In this document: one piece after another, positions 17,403 to 26,193 of the stretch
How positions within the stretch are numbered: the stretch's first letter is position 1
Layout: each line of letters starts with the position of its first letter
Origin: an uncultured Lacinutrix sp.
Lineage (GTDB): Bacteria > Bacteroidota > Bacteroidia > Flavobacteriales > Flavobacteriaceae
DNA: 64,000 nucleotides
Assembly (NCBI RefSeq): GCF_947500605.1
Contig: NZ_CANMSJ010000005.1
Coordinates: forward strand, 186,001-250,000
Reading direction: 5' to 3'
The notes under the pieces: model-generated
Told to the model about the DNA's origin: nothing
What the model saw: only the letters and a program-made list of their open reading frames with translations
The model's database searches: none
Position numbers and translations under genes: made by a program

Positions 17403-17421
17403 ATTTAGACTTAATAAAAAT
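17403..17421 (+). promoter_or_regulatory. Iron-box-like site 3
   Basis: Reads ATTTAGACTTAATAAAAAT. It falls between the -7 element (17429-17436, minus) and the imelysin ATG (17393), overlapping the expected transcription start, a classic repressor position. Confidence 0.6.
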
Positions 17422-17428
17422 AATGCTG

Positions 17429-17459
17429 CAAATATATTTTTACTTGTAATACAAACCAA
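17429..17459 (-). promoter_or_regulatory. Promoter of the minus-arm imelysin
   Basis: On minus: TTG (17459-17457), 20 bases, TATATTTG (17436-17429). This spacing equals that of the promoters at 6884 and 8208, and iron-box-like site 3 follows directly. Confidence 0.65.
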
Positions 17460-17615
17460 GCTATTTAGAATAAATCTTAATAATTATTATTATGATAATC
17501 TTTAGTTGATTGTAAGTCAATAGTTTTATTTGTAATTATTTTATATTCTAAATTAGAAAAGGTGTATTTATTATATAATTATATTTATCTTTACTCGCAA
17601 TTAATTCCAATTGCA

Positions 17616-19085
17616 ATGACAGCACACGAAAACAAGATAGTAGGTGAAGGTTTAACTTACGACGACGTACTATTAGTTCCAGCTTTTTCTGAAGTTCTAC
17701 CAAGAGAAGTCAATATTCAAACAAAATTTACACGTAACATTACCATTAACGTTCCTATTGTATCTGCAGCGATGGATACAGTTACAGAAAGTAGAATGGC
17801 AATTGCTATGGCTCGCGAAGGTGGGATAGGTGTTTTACATAAAAACATGACTATCGAGGAGCAAGCAAACAAAGTGCGTAAAGTAAAACGTGCAGAAAGC
17901 GGTATGATTATCGATCCTGTTACATTACCACTTACAGCTGTAGTTTTAGATGCTAAAAATGCAATGCGTGAGCATGGTATTGGTGGTATTCCAATTATTG
18001 ATGATAATGGCGTATTAAAAGGAATTGTAACCAATAGAGATTTACGTTTCGAACACCAAAACGATAGACCTATTGTTGAGGTAATGACGAGCGAAAACTT
18101 AATTACAGCTCCAGAAGGCACAAGTTTAAAAGGTGCTGAGATTATTCTTCAGAAAAATAAAATTGAAAAACTTTTAATTGTAAAAGGAGATAAGCTTGTT
18201 GGTTTAATAACCTTTAGAGATATAACTAAAGTAACTCAAAAGCCTATTGCAAATAAAGATACTTATGGTAGATTACGTGTTGCAGCAGCTATTGGTGTTA
18301 CAGGAGATGCAGTAGAAAGAGCAGCAGCTTTAGTAAAATCTGGTGTAGATGCAATAATTATAGATACTGCTCATGGTCATACAAAAGGAGTGGTAAATGT
18401 ATTAAAAGAAGTTAAAGCAAAGTTTCCAGGTTTAGATGTAGTTGTTGGTAATATAGCAACAGCAGAAGCAGCTAAATATTTAGTAGAAGCAGGAGCAGAT
18501 GCCGTGAAAGTTGGTATTGGTCCAGGTTCTATTTGTACAACTCGTGTAGTTGCAGGTGTTGGTTTTCCTCAGTTTTCGGCAGTATTAGAAGTTGCAGCAG
18601 CTATTAAAGGCTCTGGAGTTCCAGTAATTGCAGATGGAGGAATTAGATATACAGGAGATATCCCTAAAGCAATTGCAGCAGGAGCAGATACAGTAATGTT
18701 AGGTTCTTTATTAGCAGGAACTAAAGAATCTCCAGGAGAAACTATTATTTACGAAGGACGTAAATTTAAGTCTTACCGTGGAATGGGTTCTGTAGAAGCT
18801 ATGAAACAAGGTAGTAAAGACCGTTACTTCCAAGATGTAGAAGACGATATTAAAAAATTAGTACCAGAAGGTATTGTTGGTCGTGTACCATACAAAGGAG
18901 AGCTTTTTGAAAGTATTCACCAATTTATTGGAGGCTTAAGAGCAGGAATGGGTTATTGTGGTGCTAAAGATGTAGCAACACTTCAAGAGACTGGAAGATT
19001 TGTGAAAATTACAGCTTCTGGAATTAACGAAAGTCATCCACACGATGTAACTATTACTAAAGAATCTCCTAACTATTCTAGATAG
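17616..19085 (+). CDS. guaB: Inosine-5'-monophosphate dehydrogenase
   Basis: 489 residues from the ATG at 17616; the in-frame ATG at 17562 would add an 18-residue non-family tail ([10 protein letters not shown]...), so it was not used. GuaB oxidises IMP to XMP with NAD+, the committed guanine nucleotide step. The order is: N-terminal barrel start ([17 protein letters not shown]), two CBS domains (about 95-210), the catalytic loop with Cys in GPGSICTTR, the phosphate loop [10 protein letters not shown], and the flap [10 protein letters not shown]. It is monocistronic, with a strong terminator at 19109-19137. Confidence 0.97.
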   Translation: MTAHENKIVGEGLTYDDVLLVPAFSEVLPREVNIQTKFTRNITINVPIVSAAMDTVTESRMAIAMAREGGIGVLHKNMTIEEQANKVRKVKRAESGMIIDPVTLPLTAVVLDAKNAMREHGIGGIPIIDDNGVLKGIVTNRDLRFEHQNDRPIVEVMTSENLITAPEGTSLKGAEIILQKNKIEKLLIVKGDKLVGLITFRDITKVTQKPIANKDTYGRLRVAAAIGVTGDAVERAAALVKSGVDAIIIDTAHGHTKGVVNVLKEVKAKFPGLDVVVGNIATAEAAKYLVEAGADAVKVGIGPGSICTTRVVAGVGFPQFSAVLEVAAAIKGSGVPVIADGGIRYTGDIPKAIAAGADTVMLGSLLAGTKESPGETIIYEGRKFKSYRGMGSVEAMKQGSKDRYFQDVEDDIKKLVPEGIVGRVPYKGELFESIHQFIGGLRAGMGYCGAKDVATLQETGRFVKITASGINESHPHDVTITKESPNYSR

Positions 19086-19108
19086 AAATTTAAGTTTATA
19101 TAGTATTG

Positions 19109-19137
19109 AAAAAGCGCAACCATTGGTTGCGCTTTTT
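19109..19137 (+). terminator. Terminator of guaB
   Basis: Perfect 13-bp stem (19109-19121 with 19125-19137), GC-rich centre and T-run, 23 bases past the stop. It marks the end of the ancestral guaB unit, just before the cassette-like element. Confidence 0.9.
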
Positions 19138-19144
19138 TTATGTT

Positions 19145-19980
19145 TTCGAAAATAATATAACGGTCTTGTGTATGATTAGTTGCGTTTTTGTTTGCAGGGA
19201 TTTTCCGTAGGAAAATCAACAAAAACAAAAATGCAACAACTTTAATGTATCACAAAAATAGCAATTAATTATACACGGTGTTGTAAATAGTTTTTATTTC
19301 GGTATCGTAATATTCAGGTCAATAACCTCGATAGATTCTAATTTATATTTTACAAATCTTCCGCTGATATTCGTTCCCTTTGCTTCTAAAACTATAAAAT
19401 TCATAGGTGATTTTATTCTATTGTATAATTGAGTTTCAAGAGCAGAGAGTCTAAAAACAGAGAAATAACTTTTGTCTGTTTCTTTTATTACGAATTTATA
19501 TTTCGCAACTTTCTTATTTTTATTATTCAGAATTTTTAAAGTAACCTCTTTAATTCCTTTTTTTTCTTTTATCTCAGAAAACTCAAATTTATTTTCAGTG
19601 ACATTTTTTGTCATATTTTTTGTCTCTATAAAATATAGTTTTAAGGAATCAGATTTGTCAATATGAAAATAATGTACTTGATTTTCTTTTGTATCAAATA
19701 TTCTAGATACTAGAGAATCGTTGCGGTTGTATATCTGCATATGATATGAATCATCCTCAGAATTGAATAGATTAGTCCATTCCTGATTCGGAAATAATTG
19801 AGTGGAAAAACTATTCTTTACTACTTTATCAAACTTATAGTTTTGGCTGTAGCAAATACCTATAAATAATAAAAAAAGTACGGAAAATATCGTTTTGAGT
19901 GTTTTCATAAATTATTTACAATGTGTCTCGAATATGATTCCGTTTCAATGAATTATATTCAACGTTATATTATTTTCGAA
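19145..19980. mobile_element. Putative 836-bp cassette-like unit with 18-bp terminal inverted repeats
   Basis: Bounded by a perfect 18-bp inverted repeat (19145-19162 with 19963-19980; outer part TTCGAAAATAATATAACG). Inside is a second inverted pair, TTGTAAATA (19281-19289) with TATTTACAA (19913-19921), closely flanking the single ORF. The left part (19165-19277) is a long imperfect palindrome with an 8-bp central hairpin (19199-19217). The right part (19922-19962) is another palindrome with an 11-nt loop matching repeat B at 2.6 kb. Both putative junctions read G/TT. This nested layout is what insertion of an attC-carrying cassette into a palindromic site would leave. No integrase or transposase is present in the window. 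Confidence 0.5.
19294..19908 (-). CDS. Secreted protein of unknown function (204 aa) inside the cassette-like unit
   Basis: Not recognised. A signal peptide (MKTLKTIFSVLFLLFIGICYSQ) predicts export to the periplasm or cell surface. The rest is rich in Lys, Asn and beta-prone segments with no cysteine after the signal and no catalytic motif. The gene sits alone between guaB and the GH3 gene, in the opposite direction to both, and is tightly bracketed by the inner inverted repeats at 19281-19289 and 19913-19921. This suggests it is the cargo of the unit. It has no sequence link to its neighbours. Confidence 0.7.
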   Translation of the reverse strand: MKTLKTIFSVLFLLFIGICYSQNYKFDKVVKNSFSTQLFPNQEWTNLFNSEDDSYHMQIYNRNDSLVSRIFDTKENQVHYFHIDKSDSLKLYFIETKNMTKNVTENKFEFSEIKEKKGIKEVTLKILNNKNKKVAKYKFVIKETDKSYFSVFRLSALETQLYNRIKSPMNFIVLEAKGTNISGRFVKYKLESIEVIDLNITIPK

Positions 19981-20010
19981 GTTAGTAGATTTTTTTTACA
20001 AAGTCAAGTT
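19922..20010. repeat. Repeat copy C, related to copy B at 2.6 kb
   Basis: Stem GAATATGATT (19930-19939) with AATTATATTC (19951-19960), 9 of 10 paired, around an 11-nt loop that differs from copy B's loop in one base. The flank GAAGTTAG..., T-run, CAAAGTCAAGTTT (19979-20010) also matches that of copy B. Copies B and C therefore share both palindrome and flank. Confidence 0.7.
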
Positions 20011-20169
20011 TAAACCTTTTGTAGAAAGAGTGTTAATATTATTTTAAAGAATCCCAAATACTTATGATTTTTGTTTATTTTGAAGCAAGAATTAAATTAT
20101 AGTTATTGGTTGTCTGAAAACGAAATAATTTTTGATTACTAATTCGGAAAAACATCAAAACGGAATTGC

Positions 20170-21693
20170 ATGGAAATTATTGGAAACATTATAAAGGGAG
20201 CTATTAACTTAAAAGGCGCTTTAACACCAGAAATTAATCCAATTGAAGCACAAGAAAAAGTGCTAAATAGCTTGTTAGAAACTGCCAAAGATACTTTATT
20301 TGGTAAGCATTATAATTTTGATGTTATTTTAAAATCAGAAAAACCTTCTGATTTATTTTCTAAAAACATTCCTTATTTCGACTATAATGAAATCAATGCT
20401 AAATGGTGGAATAAACTACACAATGGAGAAGAGAATATAACATGGCCTGGAAGCCCTTCATATTTTGCATTAAGTTCTGGTACTACCGGAAAAACCAGTA
20501 AACGTATTCCTGTTACAGATGCTATGTTGTCGGCTATTAGACAAGCAGGAATAGACCAAGTTACTGCACTTAGTAATTTTAATTTGCCTGCCGAATTTTT
20601 TAGTAAAGAAGCTATGATGTTAGGCAGCTCTACAGATTTAACTGAAAAGGATGATCATTTAGAAGGAGAGATTAGCGGAATTACAGCTAGTAACATTCCG
20701 TCATGGTTTAAAGGCTTTTATAAACCAGGAGAAGATATTGCTAAAATTGACGATTGGGATAAACGTGTAGCAACAATTGCGAAACGTGCAAAAGAATGGG
20801 ATATTGGCGCTTTAAGCGGAATACCATCATGGATGGAGTTAATGCTAAAGATGGTTATAGATTATCATAAGGTAGATACTATTCATGATGTTTGGCCAAA
20901 CCTGCAAGTGTATACTTCGGGCGGAGTTGCTTTTGGCCCTTATCAAAAAAGTTTTAATGCATTATTAGGGAAGCCTATAACGGTTATTGATACTTACTTA
21001 GCATCGGAAGGTTTTTTAGCTTTTCAAGCAAGACCAGAAACAGATGCTATGCAATTGGTTACAGATGGAGGAATCTATTTTGAATTTGTACCATTTAAAC
21101 CAGAGTATATTAACTCTGATGGTTCTTTAAAAAAGGAAGCACCAAGTGTAACTTTAAGAGATGTGGAATTAAATCAAGACTATGTAGTCATTATAAGTAC
21201 TGTTAGTGGCGCTTGGCGTTATTTAATTGGAGATACTATAGAATTTACAGATGTTGAAAGAGCCGAAATAAAAATTACTGGTCGTACTAAGTTCTTTTTA
21301 AATACGGTTGGGTCACAATTATCGGTAAACAAATTGGACGATGCCATTAAACATTTAGAGGAAACATTTAATACTACAATTCCAGAATATACTTTGTGTG
21401 CTAAACGTTTTAAGGATGGCTTTTACCACAGTTGGTATTTAGGATCTGAAGGTTTAAAAGAAGACAATACAACTATTGTAGAAGCTTTAGATGAATTTTT
21501 GAAAAAGGCCAATAAAAATTATAAGGTGGCTAGAGGTAAAGCATTAGAAGGTGTAAAAGTTGAGGTTATTAATACTAATGTTTTTGCAAATTGGAGCGGA
21601 GCCAATAAGAAAAAGGGAGGACAAGTTAAAATGGAGCGCGTTATGGGAGAGGATAAGTTTAAAGATTGGGAAGCTTTTGTAGCCAAGCACTAA
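20170..21693 (+). CDS. GH3 auxin-responsive promoter family protein (acyl-adenylate/amido synthetase fold)
   Basis: 507 residues, full length for bacterial GH3 proteins. The ATP/acyl-adenylate loop SSGTTGKTSKRIP is at residues 102-114. Other family blocks are YTSGGVAFGPYQKSF, TYLASEGFLAFQ, and the hinge ISTVSGAWRYLIGDTIEFTD followed by ITGRTKFFLNTVGSQLS. Plant members conjugate amino acids to acyl acids; the bacterial substrate is unknown. The protein is cytosolic. It ends tail-to-tail with a metalloprotease gene, with a 4-bp overlap. About 190 bp upstream of it beyond repeat C hold no feature I could identify. Confidence 0.9.
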   Translation: MEIIGNIIKGAINLKGALTPEINPIEAQEKVLNSLLETAKDTLFGKHYNFDVILKSEKPSDLFSKNIPYFDYNEINAKWWNKLHNGEENITWPGSPSYFALSSGTTGKTSKRIPVTDAMLSAIRQAGIDQVTALSNFNLPAEFFSKEAMMLGSSTDLTEKDDHLEGEISGITASNIPSWFKGFYKPGEDIAKIDDWDKRVATIAKRAKEWDIGALSGIPSWMELMLKMVIDYHKVDTIHDVWPNLQVYTSGGVAFGPYQKSFNALLGKPITVIDTYLASEGFLAFQARPETDAMQLVTDGGIYFEFVPFKPEYINSDGSLKKEAPSVTLRDVELNQDYVVIISTVSGAWRYLIGDTIEFTDVERAEIKITGRTKFFLNTVGSQLSVNKLDDAIKHLEETFNTTIPEYTLCAKRFKDGFYHSWYLGSEGLKEDNTTIVEALDEFLKKANKNYKVARGKALEGVKVEVINTNVFANWSGANKKKGGQVKMERVMGEDKFKDWEAFVAKH

Positions 21694-22295
21694 GATTTAG
21701 ATAGCTCAGCATCTCTTTGGTTTATAATTTCCATAATTTCTTCTGGAGACAGATAATACCTTTTAATGCGTGCAATGTATTTTTTATCAATATTTGCTTG
21801 ATTTAAAATAAAGTCTTTGGTAATTAATATATACTTTTCCATACCAGATTTAACGGCATAAGTATCAGCAGCACGTTCTGCTTCAGCAATATGGCTGTCG
21901 GATAATATGTATTTTAATCCAAACCAGATTAAGTTTAAATTACTTCTGTTTCTATAATCCATAACATGACCTAATTCATGACCAATCCAACCTATTAAAA
22001 CATCTTTTGGCATGTTTTTAGTGTAAAATACTTCGCCAGAAATGTTTACAGTTTCGCTAATATATATGTTATAAGAACGCTTTCCTTTTCGTTTAAAAAA
22101 ACTACCAAAAGAAGGTTGCGCTTGCATTGTAGATTTTTTAATCTTCTTTTTAAACTCAAAATTTATTGAAGTCTCTTTTAACTCTGGATAAAAAGATAAA
22201 GCCGTTTGTATTTCGTCTCTTATAGATTCGGGTATGGTAGATTGTGAGTAAAGTGTATTAGTCATTAACAGTAGTATAATTAATTTAAATTTCAT
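21690..22295 (-). CDS. Secreted zinc metallopeptidase-like protein (HExxH)
   Basis: 201 residues with a signal peptide (LLLMTNTLYSQ). The zinc motif HELGH is at 106-110 and a glutamate-rich helix AEAERAADTYAVKSG (about 137-151) would provide the third ligand, as in M48-like or SprT-like gluzincins. It is shorter than typical M48 proteins and lacks TM segments, so it is probably a small periplasmic peptidase or a metal-binding relative. It overlaps the GH3 gene by 4 bp at the 3' ends; no functional link is implied. The downstream spacer 22296-22467 shows nothing notable. Confidence 0.75.
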   Translation of the reverse strand: MKFKLIILLLMTNTLYSQSTIPESIRDEIQTALSFYPELKETSINFEFKKKIKKSTMQAQPSFGSFFKRKGKRSYNIYISETVNISGEVFYTKNMPKDVLIGWIGHELGHVMDYRNRSNLNLIWFGLKYILSDSHIAEAERAADTYAVKSGMEKYILITKDFILNQANIDKKYIARIKRYYLSPEEIMEIINQRDAELSKS

Positions 22296-22467
22296 CTTCG
22301 TATTAAGATAATAGATAATAATTCAATTACTAAATATTTAACTTTAAACTAAAATATTTTAACATTATAATACTTTAAAACACTAATGTTTACTTTGTTT
22401 ATTTCGGATTTAGAAGAGTTTTTTATATGAAGAGATAAGGCAGTCTAAAAACGCTTAAATAAAAATA

Positions 22468-22704
22468 TTACTCCATATACACTTGACCACGATGTGGCTT
22501 TAATGCATCTCTAACAGGTTTCATTTCGTCTTCATTAACTACCATAAAAGCAATAGAATGAAAATCGTTAATAGTTTCAAAACCAGTAATGTTTAAGCTT
22601 ATTTTTTCAATAGCTATATATTCTTTTAAATGTATTTCGTGATGTTGGGCAATTTTTAAACCATCAGGTCCTTTAAAATCCCATATTAATTTTAGTTTAC
22701 GCAT
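22468..22704 (-). CDS. Small conserved-looking protein (78 aa), unknown
   Basis: No family name can be given with confidence. The sequence is soluble with a ferredoxin-like alternation (KLIWDFKGPDGLKIAQHHEIHLKEYI, ITGFETINDFHSIAFMVV, VRDALKPHRGQVYME), resembling small alpha-beta barrel dimers. It overlaps the SRPBCC gene by 8 bp, so the pair is translated together and probably acts together. Confidence 0.7.
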   Translation of the reverse strand: MRKLKLIWDFKGPDGLKIAQHHEIHLKEYIAIEKISLNITGFETINDFHSIAFMVVNEDEMKPVRDALKPHRGQVYME

Positions 22705-23152
22705 GTGCTACAGATGTGCCTTTTTCGGCAAAGTTTTTAAAATCGTTAAGATAAGCCATAGATTGTTTTTTTATAGACTTAGGAGCTAATAAAATCATTA
22801 AGCGCATATTAAAAGTTGTAGGTATAAGCTCGCATTTACAAATCCATTTAGTATGACCTTCTATTGTTTGTTTAAAGTAATTATGCTGTATAGTATGCAT
22901 TCCTTTTGCGTCGTAATGCATGTGATATTCATGAGGGAATGAGTTTTTGGTAACGGTCTCAAAAAGTGAGATTTTTCTTTTCCCAAAACTATAGTTTAGT
23001 TTCATCTTTGTTCCAATTTCTCCAGGATCGCCAGAAATATGCTCAAAACTGTCTAGACCACGTTGCCAATGCTTCATATTGTCGTGATTATCGAATTTTT
23101 CGATAAACTCTTCAATAGGAATATTTACAATAATCTGCGAAGTGTACTTCAT
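22697..23152 (-). CDS. SRPBCC (START/Bet v 1-like) family protein
   Basis: 151 residues from the ATG at 23152; the in-frame ATG at 23185 would add 11 residues before the conserved first strand MKYTSQIIVNIPIEEF and was not used. The helix-grip pattern is visible: first strand, the FDNHDNMKHWQRGLDSFEHISGDPGEIGTKMKL segment, central strands, and a long C-terminal helix (PKSIKKQSMAYLNDFKNFAEK). Such proteins bind small hydrophobic ligands in a cavity. It is cotranscribed with the 78-aa gene. Confidence 0.8.
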   Translation of the reverse strand: MKYTSQIIVNIPIEEFIEKFDNHDNMKHWQRGLDSFEHISGDPGEIGTKMKLNYSFGKRKISLFETVTKNSFPHEYHMHYDAKGMHTIQHNYFKQTIEGHTKWICKCELIPTTFNMRLMILLAPKSIKKQSMAYLNDFKNFAEKGTSVAHA

Positions 23153-23332
23153 TTTAATATAAATTGAAGTTGCAAAACTATGCAAATTACTAGCAGTAGT
23201 TATTAAAGCAACGCTAAATGATTTTTTTATTCGTTAAAAGGACTGCGTTAGCATGCAGTTAACGTAATTTACTTGCCAAGCGTGTCTATTTATCTACAAT
23301 AAACATTCTTTATCTATCGTTTTGTATTGTAC

Positions 23333-23362
23333 TTGCATTATAGGCTAATATTGTTATTTTTG
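23333..23362 (+). promoter_or_regulatory. Promoter of the chaperone operon
   Basis: TTG at 23333-23335, 19 bases, TATTTTTG at 23355-23362, then ATG at 23391. A near-ideal Bacteroidota promoter for the three PPIase-type genes that follow. Confidence 0.7.
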
Positions 23363-23390
23363 CAAGACTTTATAATATCTATATATAATT

Positions 23391-25337
23391 ATGAGATTTA
23401 AACATTTACCATTCTTTTTTGCTTTTATTTTTGGATCTATGTCTTTAGCTCAAGCTCAGGATAAAGCAGTGCTTTTTACTATTGAAGAGACGCCAGTTTA
23501 TGCTTCAGAATTTATGAGAGTTTATAATAAAAATTTGGACTTAGTAAAAGACGAATCTCAAAAGGATATTGATGGTTATTTAAAGCTTTTTATTAATTAC
23601 AAGCTAAAATTACAAGAAGCAAAACGATTAGAATTAGATAAAAAGCCAAGTTATTTACGTGAATTCGAAAGTTATAAAACGCAATTAGCTAAAAATTATG
23701 TAACCGATAATAAAGTGACAGATGCTTTAGTGGAAGAGGCACACAACAGGTTGCAAACAGAAGTTAACGCAAGTCACGTTTTAGTAAGAATAGACGAAAA
23801 TGCGGAGCCACAAGATACATTAGCAGCGTATAACGAAATTGTAAAATTACGTGAGCGTGTTATTAAAGAGGGTTATAAAAATGTGCAAAAATCTGTACAT
23901 AATGGAAAAACAATTTTTGCAGAAGATTTAGGGTATTTTACAGCTTTTAAAATGGTGTATCCTTTCGAGAATGCAGCTTACAATACAAAGGTAGGTGAAG
24001 TATCACAACCATTTAGAACGCGTTTTGGATACCATGTTGTTACTGTTTTTAATAAACGTGAGGCTAGAGGAGAAGTTTCTGTAGCACACATAATGATAAA
24101 AACAGAAGCGGATAATAATAAAGAGAGCGAAACTAAAATTAACGAAATATACAAACGTATTCAGCAAGGTGAAGCGTTCGATGCGTTAGCAAAACAACTC
24201 TCTGAAGATAAAAGTACTTCAAGCAAAGGCGGAATGTTAAAGCCGTTTTCTAGTGGCGAAATTAGTGCAGAAGAATTCGAAAAAGTAGCATTCGAATTAA
24301 AAAATATAGACGATGTTTCAAAACCTTTTAAAACGCAATTTGGATGGCATATTGTAAAATTAAAAGATAAAAAGGGAGTTGCGCCTTTGGCAGAAATGAA
24401 ACCGCAATTAGAGTCTAAAATTAAAAGAGATTCACGTTCTAAAGTTATTAACGACTCTAGAATTAAAGCCTTAAAAGCAAAGTATACTGTTACAGAAAAT
24501 GCTAGCGCTTTAAGTTATTTTAAAGGAATAGTAAATAAAGACTATCTTAATAAAAAATGGAGTTTGCCAGAGGATTTAGAATCTGAAAAAGAGTTTGTTA
24601 AGATTCAAGAAAAAGTAATAACTTATAAAGATTTTGGTCAGTTTTTAGTTAAGAACCAGCGTAATTATAATAACACAATTACTATAGCTGCTGTTTTAGA
24701 TAAGGTTTATGAAAGTTTCTTAGAAAACGAATTGCAAAAATATCAAGAAGAAAATCTAATGACCGAGAATAGTGATTACGCTCAAATTGTTGGTGAATAT
24801 AGAGATGGTTTATTGTTGTTCGATTTAATGCAAACCGAAATTTGGGATGTTGCCAAAAACGATACTATTGCATTAGAAGAGTACTATAATACAAACAAAG
24901 ATAATTATTACTATCCAGAACGTGTAGATGCGGTAGTAGCTTCTTCAGCTAAAAAAAGCATTATAAAAAAGATTGCTAAGTTAATGAAACAAGGCGCAGA
25001 TACTAAGACTATTAAAAACTTAGTAAACACTAAAGATCAAGTAAATGTTAGTTTCTCTTCAGGAGAAATGGATAAAGAACATCAAGCATTACCAAAGCAA
25101 TTTAACTTTAATAAAGGAGTTTCTAAAGTGTATAAACATAACGATGGTTATATAGTTGCCAATGTTAATAATGTTTTACCAAAAAGCATAAAAACATTTA
25201 AAGAAGCTAAAGGTCGTGTTACTAGTGAATACCAAGAATTTAAAGAAGAGAATTGGCTTAAAAAACTAGCTTCATTATACACGGTAAAAGTTAATGAAGA
25301 CGTTTTAGATAATGTAAAACAGACTTTAAAAAAATAA
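23391..25337 (+). CDS. Periplasmic peptidyl-prolyl isomerase with two parvulin domains (PpiC/SurA type)
   Basis: 648 residues with a signal peptide (MSLAQAQ). Two parvulin repeats are visible: about 127-222 (ASHVLVRI ... FRTRFGYHVVTVF) and about 230-328 (VAHIMIKT ... SEDKSTSSKGGML ... FKTQFGWHIVKL). They are framed by an N-terminal helical chaperone segment and a long C-terminal region with a degenerate third domain. Such proteins help fold outer-membrane and secreted proteins. It leads a run of three related genes: the next begins one base after its stop, and the third overlaps the second. Confidence 0.9.
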   Translation: MRFKHLPFFFAFIFGSMSLAQAQDKAVLFTIEETPVYASEFMRVYNKNLDLVKDESQKDIDGYLKLFINYKLKLQEAKRLELDKKPSYLREFESYKTQLAKNYVTDNKVTDALVEEAHNRLQTEVNASHVLVRIDENAEPQDTLAAYNEIVKLRERVIKEGYKNVQKSVHNGKTIFAEDLGYFTAFKMVYPFENAAYNTKVGEVSQPFRTRFGYHVVTVFNKREARGEVSVAHIMIKTEADNNKESETKINEIYKRIQQGEAFDALAKQLSEDKSTSSKGGMLKPFSSGEISAEEFEKVAFELKNIDDVSKPFKTQFGWHIVKLKDKKGVAPLAEMKPQLESKIKRDSRSKVINDSRIKALKAKYTVTENASALSYFKGIVNKDYLNKKWSLPEDLESEKEFVKIQEKVITYKDFGQFLVKNQRNYNNTITIAAVLDKVYESFLENELQKYQEENLMTENSDYAQIVGEYRDGLLLFDLMQTEIWDVAKNDTIALEEYYNTNKDNYYYPERVDAVVASSAKKSIIKKIAKLMKQGADTKTIKNLVNTKDQVNVSFSSGEMDKEHQALPKQFNFNKGVSKVYKHNDGYIVANVNNVLPKSIKTFKEAKGRVTSEYQEFKEENWLKKLASLYTVKVNEDVLDNVKQTLKK

Positions 25338-25338
25338 T

Positions 25339-26193
25339 ATGTTTAAACGAATTGTATTGTACGTAATTATTGGTTTAGCCTTCGCTTCGTGCGAATATTT
25401 CAAGCAAGCCGAAACTCAAGATGCAATTGCTCGAGTAAACGAGACTTACTTGTATAAGCAAGATGTTGAAGATTTACTTCCCGAAAATTACACAAAGCAA
25501 GACAGTACAGTTATTGTAAATAATTTTATTAATAATTGGGCAACAGAACAATTATTGGTTCAAGGCGCAACTTTAAATTTAGACGAAAATACTCAGGAAG
25601 AATTTAACGATTTAATAAACCAATACAGAAGCGATTTATATAGCAAAGCATATTTAGAAGCGTTAGTTTATAAGAACTTAGATACTGTAGTTCCTAAAGC
25701 TGAAGCAACAAAATATTACGAAGCAAATAAACAAGCTTTTAAACTTAATGAAGATCTTATAAAATTTAGATACATTAATATAGACGAAAACAGACTCGAT
25801 TTTAGCGAGGTTAAGCAAAAGTTTAAGCGATTTAATTCTAAAGATAAACGCGAATTAGATTCTATAGCAATTCAATTTAAATCTTATTCGTTAAACGATT
25901 CTGTATGGATAAGATTAGGTCAAGTAATTACTAAAATACCAACAGTTACTGCAGATAATAAAAATGAACTGTTAAAAAAATCTAATTTTATACAAAGCAA
26001 AGACTCATTAGGACTATATTTGATGCAAATTAACGATGTTTTACTTAGAAATGCCGAAGCACCTTTAGAGTACGTGCTGCCAACAATTAAGCAGATAGTA
26101 GTTAACAAACGAAAATTAGAACTAGTTAGACAGCTAGAAAAGGATATTACAAAAGATGCAATTAAAAATAAACAATTTGAAATTTACAATTAA
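25339..26193 (+). CDS. SurA/PpiC-like lipoprotein without parvulin core
   Basis: 284 residues. The lipoprotein signal ends FASCEYFKQ, so it is membrane-anchored. The N-terminal region (IARVNETYLYKQDVEDLLPENYT) matches SurA-type chaperone helices, and KLYEANKQAFKLNEDLIKFRYINI looks like the start of a rotamase domain, but no complete parvulin fold with HxxxH-type residues is seen. It is probably a holdase-type chaperone working with the two flanking isomerases. It begins 1 bp after the first gene and overlaps the third by 38 bp, or not at all if that gene starts at TTG 26195. Confidence 0.8.
   Translation: MFKRIVLYVIIGLAFASCEYFKQAETQDAIARVNETYLYKQDVEDLLPENYTKQDSTVIVNNFINNWATEQLLVQGATLNLDENTQEEFNDLINQYRSDLYSKAYLEALVYKNLDTVVPKAEATKYYEANKQAFKLNEDLIKFRYINIDENRLDFSEVKQKFKRFNSKDKRELDSIAIQFKSYSLNDSVWIRLGQVITKIPTVTADNKNELLKKSNFIQSKDSLGLYLMQINDVLLRNAEAPLEYVLPTIKQIVVNKRKLELVRQLEKDITKDAIKNKQFEIYN

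Noticed and set aside
16173-17459. Longer N-terminus of the imelysin from the ATG at 17459
   Set aside because: It would precede the promoter's -7 element and place a non-signal tail before a clear lipoprotein signal.
17562-17615. Longer guaB start at 17562
   Set aside because: The added 18 residues are Tyr/Leu-rich and absent from IMPDH proteins.
19165-19277. Strict integron attC site
   Set aside because: The palindrome is striking but the core sequences do not meet RYYYAAC/GTTRRRY, and no integrase is in the window; kept as attC-like only.
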